A stretch of DNA of 64,000 nt from Sycon ciliatum (GCF_964019385.1 NC_088654.1:20926875-20990874), one strand, 5' to 3'. Shown: positions 44,644-55,240, numbered from the stretch's first letter. The notes: generated by a model not told the origin, from the letters alone. Numbers and translations are program-made.

Positions 44644-46284
44644 GTGCACGGCAGCGCAGACATTGTGTTGCATGCAGTGCAGTCCATTTTCGGATGTGCA
44701 TGCGCGAGGAACTTCCTTCTTTGGAACTGCTTCTTGCATGAGCTGTTTCGGATATTTCGTGTCCTGGCTTATTTCGCTTCGGCTCTGCTGAGACCTCTTT
44801 TCACGGAATATTACTCAATGACAGGTGAGTTGACCAGTTCCCTTTGATTCATTTGCTTGTGTTGACTCTTTCATTCACGAAAAGTGTGCTGATTTTTAGG
44901 TGGAATACAATAAAATTAATAATGGAAAAGCTGACAGGATCTCTTTTCTAAATTTAGCTTTTCTGCTGTCGAGGCCTCCTTTTACGGAATACTCAATGAC
45001 AGGTGATCTCTGAGTTGACCAGCTTCCTTCGATTCATTTGCTTATGCTCACCCTTTCATTTACGGAAACGTGTGCTGATTTTATTCGGATTTAGATCCAT
45101 TCGTTTCTCTTTGCCCTTGCCAACAGTGTGCGAAGAACGCGAGTTCACCTTCTGGACGGTAAGGCTTATGTTGCTGCTGAGGCTTTAAATAGATGTGTTG
45201 TCGAAATACTCATGTTCATTGTTCATTGGTACGTTACAAGGAAGGCACTGGTCATGATTGCTTCCGGCATTCGGGAATTTCCGTGCCCCGATCATAGGGT
45301 AGAATCTGAATTTTGCAGTGGCATAGCATCGTTTGCAGTTCCCAATCTGGAGGGAAAGGTTCAAAGACGCATTGGTCGAGTACTATGCAAAATAAATTCG
45401 CATATCAGGGAAAATCTCCATTATGGAGAGGTTCATGCATTCAGTGACTTGTTTGCTTCATACGAAACAAGCCAATGGGTACAGTCTCGTCTCGTGAAAA
45501 TCTCGTACGATTGGATTTGTTTACTCGAGTCTGGGCTGTTTGATTTGTGAATAGCGCCGAGATTGCACTGCCCCAAATAAAGTTGCGTGCCGGTAGAGCA
45601 AGAATTACGATCTGCAATCTGTTTGTAGTACCTGCAAGAATGTGCTATACATGTATCGTATTTTCTCTGTTGTTGTTTCAGTTGCCGTCATGTTGCTAAA
45701 GAAAGGTTCAGTGACTCATTTGTTTCATAAAAGACGAGTCAATGGCTTGGTCTGGCTTAGAATCTTTCGCTGTAGAAGAAATCTATTCGTGTCTCTATTG
45801 GAGAAATAATTGTATTCACTCGTTATAAAATAGGGTTAACACAAACTCACAGAGCAAATGCCATCGGTCCCTTGATGTTCGTCCTAAAGAGGTTTGACTG
45901 GATATCATTCATACTCCCCCGAAGTCGTGTAACATTTTACTATTATGGAGTGCCTTGTTTCTCTCAGTACCTAAAACCATAATCCTTGCCCCTTATATCC
46001 TCAGGATCAGTGTAGTTGTTGGAACGAGGTGTCGGACTCAGCGATGTATTTGTTTACATTTTAATGCATGTTTATTGTTCCTACTTTGCTGTGTTGTTTT
46101 AGACAATCGTGGACACTTTGAAGTCACTGAACTGCTTCCAAAGGTTTTATCGACATCAACAGGATTACGATTTCACTACAATATGATGCCGGATGACCTT
46201 ATCACGACAACCCATGACTACAATTATAAACACAGAATCAACAAAAACATCTGCTGCACACACCTGGTTACAAATCTCAAGTAA
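44644..46284 (+). other. Possible exons of an unrecognised gene in the left arm
   Basis: Three pieces look exon-like. 44,644-44,824 reads HAVQSIFGCACARNFLLWN and onward before a perfect donor (gacag-GTGAGT, phase 1). 45,127-45,158 reads VCEEREFTFWT between acceptor ccaacag and GTAAGG, in phase 1 and out phase 0. A terminal exon starts at 46,103 after gttgttttag; in phase 0 it reads TIVDTLKSLNCFQRFYRH and stops within 30 codons. The right-arm copies have indels that shift the frame (about 11 bases in the first, about 7 in the last), so at least that copy is dead. I do not recognise the protein. Confidence 0.35.
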
Positions 46285-46720
46285 ATGTGATTTAGGGTGT
46301 GGACATCTGAATTTTCTGAAAGACAAGACAATTTTATGACAGTCATGAAATTCTGCAACATCCACAGAATGACTTGCGTATAAAAAAGTATCACCGCCAC
46401 GACCCATATGATTCCCCTGCAGAAGAACATGAATACATGTATGCAAGACTAGTTCCATTTTCTGCAAGAAAAGGCTTGCACATCAATGCGTATAATACGG
46501 TATTGAATTTGATATGATACACATAGTCGCTCCCGTAAGAAGAACATAGGTCTGTGGGAAACACCCTAGTAAAATAAATAAAATAATAATAATAACATGC
46601 AGAGGCGCTACATGTAGGCCATCATTAGGGCATTCCATTGGTTACACAATTATATCAAGAGTGCATAAACAAATGTTTATGGACTCTTGATTATATCCTT
46701 TAGCCAAAAAACAAAAGAAA

Positions 46721-47145
46721 TTATAGCAATAAAAACTGCTTTATGGCAGTTTTCTAAAAAAAGTTATTGTGTTCTAGTCCATGGACCTCGTCTAAAAAGT
46801 AAGAAATTAACGAAATGTGATAGCCGAAAATTAAAATTTCACACAAAACCTCACAATAATCACACACAGGATGCGAGACGACCTTTTCCCCTCGTGGTCC
46901 TCTTTCATATGCAAGCATGTTGGCGCAGTACATGTACTTGTATAAGTACAAGTGTCGGAATAAACAAGTGTTGTAAGCCGTACTATTAGATCTTCAAGTG
47001 TCGTGATTATTGTGAGGTTTTGTGTGAAATTTTAATTTTCGGCTATCACATTTCGTTAATTTCTTACTTTTTAGACGAGGTCCATGGACTAGAACACAAT
47101 AACTTTTTTTAGAAAACTGCCATAAAGCAGTTTTTATTGCTATAA
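46721..47145. mobile_element. 425-bp TIR element, copy 1
   Basis: Terminal inverted repeats of about 150 bp start TTATAGCAATAAAAACTGC; the centre is about 120 bp. There is no coding and the arms are nearly identical. It forms the inner end of the left arm of the large inverted repeat. Confidence 0.9.
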
Positions 47146-48050
47146 TGACATATGTAGGTCCTATATTTTCCCTCGGCTTGGTAAATCATGGTAAATACTA
47201 ATAGCGCACTAAAAATCAAGATATCAACCATCCATGCCTTACATACACTGATACAGGGGATCATCACTCTCTTACTCAGTCTTAGTATTGACTCCCATTG
47301 ATTTTCACCATACCCAAGCAGTCAAATATTCCTGCATATTTCACTCCTTAGGGCTACATGTATATTGACTGCTTATATTTGACTCCTTTAGGGGTTGCTC
47401 AGTTGAACGGGCCTATACTAGTGCAGCATTGTCACTGCATGAGTAGGTGGTGGTGCAACGGTTGTGCAATCATAAAACCGGGATTAATGAGGTTATCGTT
47501 CTGGAATTTGAAATACGGATTGTTTGTCGTGATAAATCTAATATTGACTTCGTACTTGGTCAGGATAGGAAATAAAAGACCTCGTACTCAGTTGATATTA
47601 GATACATAATGCATTCATTATTCGGTTCTTTGGGAAAAGGTTGGAGCACCCCCCTCATTCTGGATCCTGCGTAGATCTACGCCCCTGCTTACACGCGAAG
47701 ATCCGGACCATCAAGACTAAAATATCCCCCCCCCCCCCCCAGGGTGTTTTTCTTTCTTTTTTACTACAAGTAATTCCACAACCGTCCAAAAATCACAAGG
47801 AAGACGATACAGAGGACATTGAAGCGCCTATACTATATATAGGAGTGGTGATGGGTACAAATTGCTCAGCCGACAGGTGTCTCGGTATCACAGCACTGGC
47901 TTTTTTTAAAAATCTGACCACCACAACATTGTATGTGTGACTGTATCCGATGGTACATGTAACATGGATGTGCCAACTATGAAATTATTGTCTTCCTATT
48001 TCTGACTCCATGAAATTGTCTTCTTATAATTTTTTCCTTTTCTTCTTTTG
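47146..48050. other. No gene seen
   Basis: AT-rich, with a poly-C run at 47,728-47,741 and unsupported frames. Confidence 0.35.
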
Positions 48051-48094
48051 GTCCTTTCTGTCTTATATTATTATCATTTCTTGTTTTCCCTTGC

Positions 48095-48197
48095 ATATCA
48101 TTCCTTCATCATTCTGTGAGAACCTGTCCTATGGGCAGGTGAGAAGGTGTCTCTGCCTGTTCATTTGGTGAAGTAAAATAAACAACAACAACTAAAC
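48095..48197 (+). mobile_element. LINE 3'-end fragment
   Basis: ccttcatcattctgtgagaa, then gcaggtgagaaggtgtctct, tttggtgaagtaaaataaac and an (aac)n tail mirror the 3' end of the LINE at 1381-1687. Nothing coding remains. Confidence 0.65.
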
Positions 48198-49157
48198 TTT
48201 GTCACAGAACTACATGTGCTCCCGGCTCAGATATCACCACCCGGCCAGAGGGGTAGCATGGTAGGTCGGGCAGGTCTTGATGAGAGAAAACCAGCACACG
48301 AGCTAGGCAGATGCAATTGCTGTGCGTCTTACGCAGCACAGAAACCCTGGAATAGACTTTCAATAGAGACAAAAAAAACTTGCGGAAATGCCGCAGCGAC
48401 GACTGACGAGAACAGTCGGAAAGCGTACCGCAAACACACATCCATATACAGGCATGATCGGCAGGTGGGAACACACTCGCAACATGTATCGTGCTGCCCA
48501 GCCAAATACACAATAGAATCTCTTCTCGGTAAATGCACGATGTAGAAAAGTATTCATAAATTCGAGGGTGCTGGATAGTAGAAAAACGTAATGCGATATA
48601 ATCGATGTGTAAAATAGGAGAAAAATCGTGGGAACGAGTTATGAAGCGACTGCCCACGTCTGTAACAAGACAATTATTAGCAGTCAAAAAGTGAGATAAC
48701 AGGGCACAAAACCGATTCTATTGAGTTTTACATTGTAAACGTTAAACATTGGCTCAGTCAGTCAGTGTCTGGTAGAATCGTTTCTGTTTTTTCTCAAGAA
48801 ACTGTGCACACGCGCTAAAGGCAGGCAGTCTAATACAAGAGGGAGGGAAAAACACTGTCCGCATTCCGAAACTAACCAAAAGCCATGAAAATACTATAAA
48901 ATCTGTGAGCCGGTATGCACAGAAAACGCTAGTTACGCTCTCTGTGTACTGGGAGAAAAGCAGTCAACAAATCAGAAGCTTTAATACTGGTATAAAAGAA
49001 GTGGGTGATACACGTATGTTCCAAAGATGAAGCATCACCGCATTTCATGAAAAGAAGTGAATTCGAAGTTTGCCCTTGCCTACTCAAACGCTTGCACAAG
49101 TGCGGCTGGTCAAGTTCACAAAAGTACAGACGTACGTGCACATGTGTACGGGAAAGC

Positions 49158-49244
<87 letters not shown>

Positions 49245-49302
49245 GTGACACACACACACGCGCACACACACACAATAGGCATATCCGCCGGCCGCACCAT
49301 TT
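48198..49302. other. No supported gene; retroelement-like 3' sequence
   Basis: The part from about 48,600 to 48,720 (gggaacgagttatgaag ... cagtcaaaaagtgagata ... ggcacaaaaccg) resembles 52,215-52,300 and, more weakly, 61,855-61,900, suggesting a shared retroelement 3' UTR. A long CA repeat lies at 49,160-49,275. Confidence 0.45.
49160..49275. repeat. (AC)n microsatellite
   Basis: CA repeat with gacgc and cgtgac interruptions, about 30 bp from the 3' end of gene D. Confidence 0.96.
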
Positions 49303-49878
49303 CTACCCTTGCTCATCCATGATGATGCTAGATTCAGAGTGGTGCTGGATGCTGTCAAAGTCAAAGGCACTTGGTGCTGTCGGCTGCAGAGTAGCCTGCA
49401 CTGGCGACGTTTCCAACGATACTACAGTGGTGTTTGCAAACGCATTCGCCAACGCAGTCACTGCTTCCGTCAGCCCACACGCCTGCAGCGTAGCGCGGAT
49501 GTCGCACAGTTTCAGCGCATCGTCCTTCCACAGCCAGCCGGCGAGCACCCTCTTAGCCTGACCGGGCCGAACTACAGGCTCCAGCCGGCTCTTCTGCTCG
49601 ATCTGCTCCGTGCTGCGCAGATGCTTGTAGAGATGTGTGGCACTCGTTACAGCGTCGACGTTTGTATTATCCAACGCGGTGATTAGCGGTCGGAAGCGCT
49701 CGTCGTCGAACTCGCCCTCAATGTCCACCACCGCCATGTCCCCCCACGCGGTGTCCCGGCGACCGCAGCTCTCCTTCTCCGGCGAGAACGAGCCGTCGGG
49801 TGTGTGTCCGTTTGGGAGACCCACACCGCAGCGGTCCGCTGCCTCGACGATCATCTCGCGCACGCCACGCGACTCCCC
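49303..49878 (-). CDS. Gene D exon 3: death-domain-like module and stop
   Basis: Acceptor ttcttatgtgcacag leads in phase 0 into GESRGVREMIVEAADRCG; the exon ends with TAG at 49,303-49,305. The middle reads as a helical domain of about 100 residues: FRPLITALDNTNVDAVTSAT, then QAKRVLAGWLWKDDALKL and IRATLQACGLTEAVTAL. The pattern (L..W....., then L...L...GL..AV..L) fits helices 4-6 of death-fold domains. Death-fold domains act by homotypic binding in apoptosis and innate immune signalling. The tail is Ser/Asp-rich. The assignment rests on pattern only. Confidence 0.7.
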   Translation of the reverse strand, partial: GESRGVREMIVEAADRCGVGLPNGHTPDGSFSPEKESCGRRDTAWGDMAVVDIEGEFDDERFRPLITALDNTNVDAVTSATHLYKHLRSTEQIEQKSRLEPVVRPGQAKRVLAGWLWKDDALKLCDIRATLQACGLTEAVTALANAFANTTVVSLETSPVQATLQPTAPSAFDFDSIQHHSESSIIMDEQG

Positions 49879-50092
49879 CTGTGCACATAAGAAAGAAAAA
49901 AAGGGGAAATCAGTGATCACAATCAATTACAGGTTGTTCGTGCCATTCACCATTGTACACAGAACAACCCGGGCAGGGCAGGCTAGTTTGTCACCGCTCG
50001 GAGTTGCATGCTTACGCAGCCATCAGATAACACGGCCAAACGCGCCATCCGCCATTATGGATCGTTTTCACGGAACTAAACAGTTCAGTTCT

Positions 50093-50217
<125 letters not shown>

Positions 50218-50427
50218 CCCCCCCCCCTCAATGACATATTGAATCGACAGTGACATGTACATGTAGAATAAATTGTAGTTTCACCTATCGATATTTTTCA
50301 AAACCAAAACTGTCCTCGGCCCAACCATACGCAAAAATAATGGACGGCCCCCCGTGTCTTCCTATATGCGCTCCTCCCCACAACCACTCTCTTCCACTTC
50401 TAACTACTATAGACCTAACACTGGCAA

Positions 50428-50580
50428 CCTGATTCAGACTTGCTTACAGCCTGATTCAGACTTGCTTACAGCCTGATTCAGACTTGCTTACAGCCTGATT
50501 CGGACTTGCTTACAGCCTGATTCAGACTTGCTTACAGCCTGATTCAGACTTGCTTACAGCCTGATTCAGACTTGCTTAGG
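50428..50580. repeat. 22-bp minisatellite, about 7 copies
   Basis: The unit is gcctgattcagactt + gcttaca, with a single g variant. Three diverged copies of the same unit appear at 54,263-54,336, about 3.7 kb away. Confidence 0.95.
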
Positions 50581-50834
50581 CCACGATCACACAAAGCGCG
50601 ATTCAACCATTCAGCGGAAAAGCACTTTTCGACGTCATCGTTGCTACAGAGACGGCTGGATTTTGGGCTTCAGCCGTTCTCAGCAGTCAGCCGTTTTCAA
50701 AGCGCTGAATGGATTCAGCCACTCAGCCACGGACGGGAAAAAGTAAACTAGTGCAAATCCAAGGCGCATCTTGCCATCGTGTTCGTGGGTTTCGTTGTTG
50801 GTCCAACTTTTCTCCTTGCCTGTTGTCTGTCGTC

Positions 50835-51048
50835 ATGGAGTTCTGGACAGTAGTACCGGAGCGGCGACTTCTGGAGCTTTGGTTTGAGGCAAACACACCA
50901 GGTTTTGACTATGAAGAAGAATATCAAAAAGAGAGCGTGGATCTTGGAGGAGTTGAAGAAATGTGCTGGAGAAGGCGGACGGGAGGTGCCGCATTGGCTG
51001 GTGGAGCTGACGGACAAGAAGCTCAGAAACAAGATAGAGTATTTGAAG
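50835..51048 (+). pseudogene. Myb/SANT-like DNA-binding gene, first exon with frameshift
   Basis: From ATG 50,835 the frame gives MEFWTVVPERRLLELWFEAN and TPGFDYEEEYQ. After an A-run at about 50,929-50,934 the natural continuation is one frame over: AWILEELKKCAG, VPHWLVELTDKKLRNKIEYL. The evenly spaced tryptophans and the LTDKKLRNK end resemble Myb/SANT-like or MADF DNA-binding domains of the kind often linked to Harbinger-type transposons and their host-derived relatives. The piece ends at a GTATGA donor-like site at 51,049. Either one base is missing or extra, or this is a decayed copy. Confidence 0.6.
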
Positions 51049-51132
51049 GTATGATTCACGTTTGTCTTCGTCCCGTGCAAATCGTGGAATAATAGTTCGC
51101 GTTCATTTTCATGCGCCACGTGGAGGTGGCAG

Positions 51133-51685
51133 CAACACATGCAAGTGCCATTGGCAGGCACCTGCAGCTTTGGCAGCAACAGCAATAACAGGACCTGTGG
51201 TAGCTATTGCTACTGCCCCAGCATGCACAAAGCCAGGGGTTGCAACCGCAAGAGCAACATCTCTGATTGACAACCGGGTGTCGTCGTCATCATCTGAGAG
51301 TAACAGTGACCACATTCCAGTAGGCACCATGCAACCAGCGATGCCACTTGCTCGTCCGCCAGCAAAGCGAGCTCTTAAGACACCTGATGACGCGCCAGCA
51401 AGTAGCAGTCCCTGCACAGCCAGGGGTGCGAGTGCCAAGTCGAGGCAAGGGTCTGTCATGGACAAGTTCCTGAATGTCTACACTAGTATGTCCAAGGCCG
51501 AGGAGGAAGCTGCTCACCAGCGTGCTGAGAGGACAATGCAGCACGACAGGGAGATGGCGGAGAGTACGGAGAAGCACTCCACCATGCTGCAAATGCAGCT
51601 GGTCGATGCTACTGCCAAGTTGCACGAGAATCAACAAACTTTTCTCACTGACAATATAAAAGGCAATCATGTCCTCCCAGGCTAA
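51133..51685 (+). CDS. Probable second exon of the Myb/SANT-like gene
   Basis: A frame with Ala/Ser/Pro-rich sequence (LIDNRVSSSSSESNSDH, MPLARPPAKRALKTPDD) ends in a coiled-coil-like helix (SVMDKFLNVYTSMSKAEEEA, ERTMQHDREMAESTEKHS, QLVDATAKLHENQQ) and a TAA stop after 51,682. This layout, DNA-binding domain, disordered linker, C-terminal helix, is common in Myb/SANT-like proteins. The 5' border is uncertain: no acceptor found nearby gives the phase needed for the first exon. It sits inside intron 2 of gene D on the opposite strand. Confidence 0.5.
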
Positions 51686-51885
51686 GCTCATCAAGGGTAT
51701 CCTGAAGAAGTAGATGTATATGTGTGAGATAGTCCGTCTCTTTGCTTGAAGCTTTCTGTGTGAAACTTTCGCTTATCGGTCTGTACTTCATCTATTCTCC
51801 CTGTATAGCGTGTATGGGCACATGCTCCTAACGTGCCCGCTGAACAATTGCAGCAAATATCACCGGCATATATTATTATAAGTTA

Positions 51886-52230
51886 GTGGAAGCGGCGGAG
51901 CGACAGCCAGGAGTACGATGTCGTTCAGACACCCAAAGTACCAAAGAAAGCGCTGAGCCGTCAAAGCACCTGTGGAAGCGGCAGAGCGACAGCCAGGAGT
52001 ACACACTGACCTGGGATATCAGGGACAAGGCCAGATCGTACAGCAGCGCAACAAAGAGGTGCAACCTCTGCATCACCGAAAAGACCAGAATAATCACCAC
52101 TGACAAAGAGAAGCTGTTGAATAAGAGAAGCGAGATCGTCGGTAAGTGTCTACACTGTAACAAGAAACTTAAAAAAATAAAAATAATATTTAAAAGTAGA
52201 AAGGAAAAGGACATTATGGAAACGAGTTAA
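51886..52230 (+). pseudogene. Retroelement GIY-YIG protein remnant
   Basis: The frame contains HLWKRQSDSQEYTLTWDI, then SSATKRCNLCITEKTRII and KLLNKRSEIVGKCLHCNKK. The CNLC..EK and LLNKRSEI..KC motifs are, as I know them, typical of the C-terminal part of GIY-YIG-like proteins found in invertebrate retroelements. The start is a partial tandem duplication (gcgacagccaggagtac twice, 90 bp apart). Only the end of the protein is present. It lies about 200 bp from PLE fragment 2. Confidence 0.55.
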
Positions 52231-52416
52231 GAGTAACTCTCCACCACTGTAACTAGATACTATATACAGTCAGAAAGTGCAACAACTAGGCACAAAACTG
52301 ACAGAGTACTGAGACATTCGACGTCCTACCCGATACCCGAGTTTCAAAATAATATTTGTTAATAAATTACAAAATAAATAAATAATAAATTAATTAATAA
52401 ATAATACTATAATAAA

Positions 52417-52772
52417 ATTAGGAGTATAATCGATGCAGACATGGCCAGACAACAACGAGTTCATGGAATTTTTAAGGATTTTTATGTTATTCAAAATCGA
52501 TTTTCGTGTTCCGCTCATCAGTGAATAGTATCGGAACTGAGGGTACTGTGTACAACAATAGAACATTTTATAACAGCATAATTAATTAAAAGTGTGAACA
52601 ACAAAGGAAGTGCTACAGCATTACATAATAGGTGTCAAACATAGTGCTAACGTATATAACTGAGTGCAGCCACAAAGCAATAGGTGATACAGTGCAACAT
52701 GACACAACATTTACATCTGATAACCAGCTACGAGAACAACTTTAGCGCGACTACATGCTTCTTTTGTTTACA
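52417..52772. repeat. 3' inverted arm of PLE fragment 2
   Basis: Complement of 53,509-53,864. It carries the sense-strand coding end, stop codon and hammerhead-like motif. Confidence 0.92.
52489..52527 (-). ncRNA. Hammerhead-ribozyme-like motif, sense copy (PLE fragment 2)
   Basis: On the minus strand: TATTCA, CTGATGA, a 9-base stem II region GCGGAACAC, GAAA, ATCGAT, TT, TGAATA. TATTCA and TGAATA form a perfect 6-bp stem I, ATCGAT a loopless 3-bp stem III, and TT supplies U16.1 and H17. It lies about 200 bp downstream of the coding stop, as in fragment 1. Stem II is weak, with one outer G-C pair and a mismatch. Confidence 0.7.
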
Positions 52773-53508
52773 AAGAACAGGATTATGCACACGAATACAT
52801 ACAGCTTCCAGAACCTTCAACTGCTTAACATAACTTGCACGGCACAAAACAGAAAAGTGAGAATCATCGTACACACCAAGACAATCTGGACGTGATAACA
52901 AGTGACAAAATACAGCTGACTTTTTGCTCACGTCGCTCTCTTCCGTCTCATCCCGCTCCTTTCCTTCGACCTCCTCCGCCTTATCCTCGTCCTCCGTCTC
53001 ATCTTCATCATCATCGTCCTCATCACCACCATCATCATCATCGGTCACTTCCTCATCATCCGTTTGATGCTCAGTCTCACTGCACTCCTTATCAGCCTCC
53101 AACATGGCTCCATCATCTCCAACAGCATCACAAGTCGTTTGACCGCTGCTCCGCGTCACCGTTGCTGGGTTCTCTGCTACTGCACACCCATTTCCACTGT
53201 CCATTTTGCGTGGGCCAAGTCCATTCCGTGCATAAATTTCAAGTGAATAGTTTGCTGTGCTTCTTCTGGGTCTATGGGTGAGGATATTGGTTTCATTTTG
53301 GTTTGTCGATGATCTCCCTCTCTGTCCAGACACAGTCGGTACCGTGGATCCCAGCACCGGGGGGACCACCGTCTCGGTAGTCACCAAAGGTAAAGGGGGT
53401 GGCTCAGGCGGAGGCAAGGGCAACTGCCGAGGTGAAGGTTCAGTGTGTCTCGGTGGCCCCTCCTCCATTCCAGGACGATGATGTTGTGCTAGAGTAGGCT
53501 CAGTAGGT
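52728..53508 (-). pseudogene. PLE C-terminal coding region (linker plus C-terminus)
   Basis: On the minus strand the frame runs through a proline-rich stretch (QLPLPPPEPPPLPLV), the block RPRRSTANYSLEIYARN, a long acidic Asp/Glu region, and the conserved end (KKSAVFCHLLSRPDCLG, VYDDSHFSVLCRA, QLKVLEAVCIRVHNP) to a stop at 52,728-52,730. It aligns with the second half of PLE fragment 1 and confirms that this family has a long proline-rich and acidic linker. The GIY-YIG core has been lost by 5' truncation. The frame itself is unbroken. Confidence 0.82.
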
Positions 53509-53864
53509 GTAAACAAAAGAAGCATGTAGTCGCGCTAAAGTTGTTCTCGTAGCTGGTTATCAGATGTAAATGTTGTGTCATGTTGCACTGTATCACCTAT
53601 TGCTTTGTGGCTGCACTCAGTTATATACGTTAGCACTATGTTTGACACCTATTATGTAATGCTGTAGCACTTCCTTTGTTGTTCACACTTTTAATTAATT
53701 ATGCTGTTATAAAATGTTCTATTGTTGTACACAGTACCCTCAGTTCCGATACTATTCACTGATGAGCGGAACACGAAAATCGATTTTGAATAACATAAAA
53801 ATCCTTAAAAATTCCATGAACTCGTTGTTGTCTGGCCATGTCTGCATCGATTATACTCCTAATT
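53509..53864. repeat. 5' inverted arm of PLE fragment 2
   Basis: Complement of 52,417-52,772. On the plus strand it repeats the end codons, stop (TAG at about 53,554) and hammerhead-like motif. Confidence 0.92.
53753..53792 (+). ncRNA. Hammerhead-ribozyme-like motif, inverted copy (PLE fragment 2)
   Basis: The plus-strand twin of 52,489-52,527: TATTCA 53,753-53,758, CTGATGA 53,759-53,765, GAAA 53,775-53,778, ATCGAT 53,779-53,784, TT, and TGAATA 53,787-53,792. The predicted cut is after 53,786. Confidence 0.7.
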
Positions 53865-54262
53865 GCACTAATAAAATTGCTTTCTCCACGCCGACACTAT
53901 AATAAAAATAATAAAAAAAAACAACTCGTTAACTTCACCGCCATAGCGTAAAATAGTAAGGTGTGACCGCTGGCATGTGTGAGCAGGACATGCATGCATG
54001 GAACTCACCCCTCCATCCTACCCTGTTATGCCCGGAATTTGTGCACTCACGCCCATCTCGATGTAGATCTTATCTAATGGACTTTTTCACGCCGCTTCTA
54101 TCTGCTAAATCTCGCCTACACACTTCACGCTTTCTTTCTTTTGTGCCCCTTGCTGTGTGGCTGGGTATATTTTGTCCGTACAGCCCTGCTTCAGATTGTT
54201 ATGTTGCCTTGATTGCTATTTTGAGAGGATGAAACTCCGGGTAGCAACGGATACGTTTTTGC

Positions 54263-54336
54263 TTACAGCCTGATTCAGATGTGCTTACAACCTGATTCAG
54301 ACTTGCCTACAGCCTGATCCAGGCGTGCTTTCAAGC
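54263..54336. repeat. Diverged copies of the 22-bp minisatellite
   Basis: Three imperfect units (gcctgattcagatgtgctta and similar) match the array at 50,428-50,580. Confidence 0.8.
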
Positions 54337-54892
54337 ACATTTAGACCAAAAGAAAAATCCAAACCCCGATGTTGCAGGGTGATTTAGTCTTACGTCCCCA
54401 TAAAGGCCCAATCCATGCGTTCAGAGATGCACGGAACAACGCATATCAGAAACACACCACAAACTACGTACAGTCGTGGCCACGGAAATCCGACCCGCGG
54501 GTCAAAAGCAGCGCCGCGTTTCCATTTCAATTACATCATGCACGGTCCAAAAGCCCATCCGCAGGCCACAGGGGCCGCGTGAGCCTTGGTGCTGCTTTCG
54601 GCACGTGGGTCAGATTTCTTTGGCCAAAATTGTACTACGCCATACACAATACTGTAAGTCTACACATTGTCGGCACGTATACAATTCGGCCTCCCAGGGC
54701 CAAAACACATTTCGGCCGCATTAAAAAATTGTCGGCCTGTACTGCTGCTACTGTCTGTATACACTGTCACACTGAATCTTGCAAAACAAAATTTCGCCTG
54801 CAACAAATTGACAGAAATGCCCAGGTCGAAAATAGCCGAAAATATATATGCGCCGCATAGTTCATGACTTAGGGTACACCATACACCATACA

Positions 54893-55240
54893 GGCAGGCA
54901 CAGTGGGTTGGCCTGAGACCATGATTGAGAAACGAGAGGTACCAGGTTCAAGTCCTGCTTGGAAGCAGAAGGATTTTTCCAACCGTGCTTCGACCCACAG
55001 TTAATTGGGAACTCGTGGCCTGGCATGAGCAATACATAGATGTGGCAAATGGGATCGAGGCCTTTGGCCTCTGGTTGGTGGATCTGATCTATCCTCCCCC
55101 ACCGTTTAGGAGCCGCATCTGACGCCTGATCATAGGGTGGTGGCGTCCCACGGAAGCAGAAAAGGTGGTTCTTGACCAGGGAGTTGTACGACTCCTTGTT
55201 CTTGACCTGCCCGGTACGCGAACCCGTCGAATTTATTCAT
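54893..55240 (+). mobile_element. tRNA-derived SINE with 17-bp target duplication
   Basis: An RNA polymerase III promoter is visible: A-box AGGCACAGTGG at 54,896-54,906 and B-box GGTTCAAGTCC at 54,945-54,955, 38 bases apart as in tRNAs. A body of about 290 bp follows. Perfect 17-bp direct repeats (acaccatacaccataca) flank it at 54,876-54,892 and 55,241-55,257. No poly-A tail is obvious. The body family is not recognised. Confidence 0.82.

Larger units (their letters stand above)
44448..47145 (+). repeat. Large inverted repeat, left arm (2.7 kb)
   Basis: The whole segment is repeated, inverted, at 58,608-61,209 with high identity and scattered indels. The inner end of each arm is the same TIR element (46,721-47,145 and 58,608-59,013). 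The outer end lies within about 12 bp of a second TIR element. The arms enclose gene D. It could be an inverted segmental duplication or the arms of a giant foldback element. Confidence 0.85.
52417..53864 (-). mobile_element. Penelope-like retroelement 3' fragment with long inverted arms
   Basis: Arms of about 356 bp, 52,417-52,772 and 53,509-53,864, are nearly perfect inverted repeats. Each contains the last 14 sense codons of the PLE protein (CKQKKHVVALKLFS), a 3' UTR and a hammerhead-like motif. The unique centre (52,773-53,508) encodes part of a PLE C-terminal region on the minus strand. RT and the GIY-YIG core are missing. The structure looks like a 5'-truncated PLE joined head-on to an inverted copy of its own 3' end. 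Confidence 0.88.

Noticed and set aside
45128..45550. 140-codon plus-strand frame in the left arm and its 180-codon relative on minus at 60,161-60,703
   Set aside because: The frame crosses a good acceptor/donor pair at 45,127-45,158 and the two copies differ by indels, so a single open exon is unlikely. Described only as exon-like pieces.
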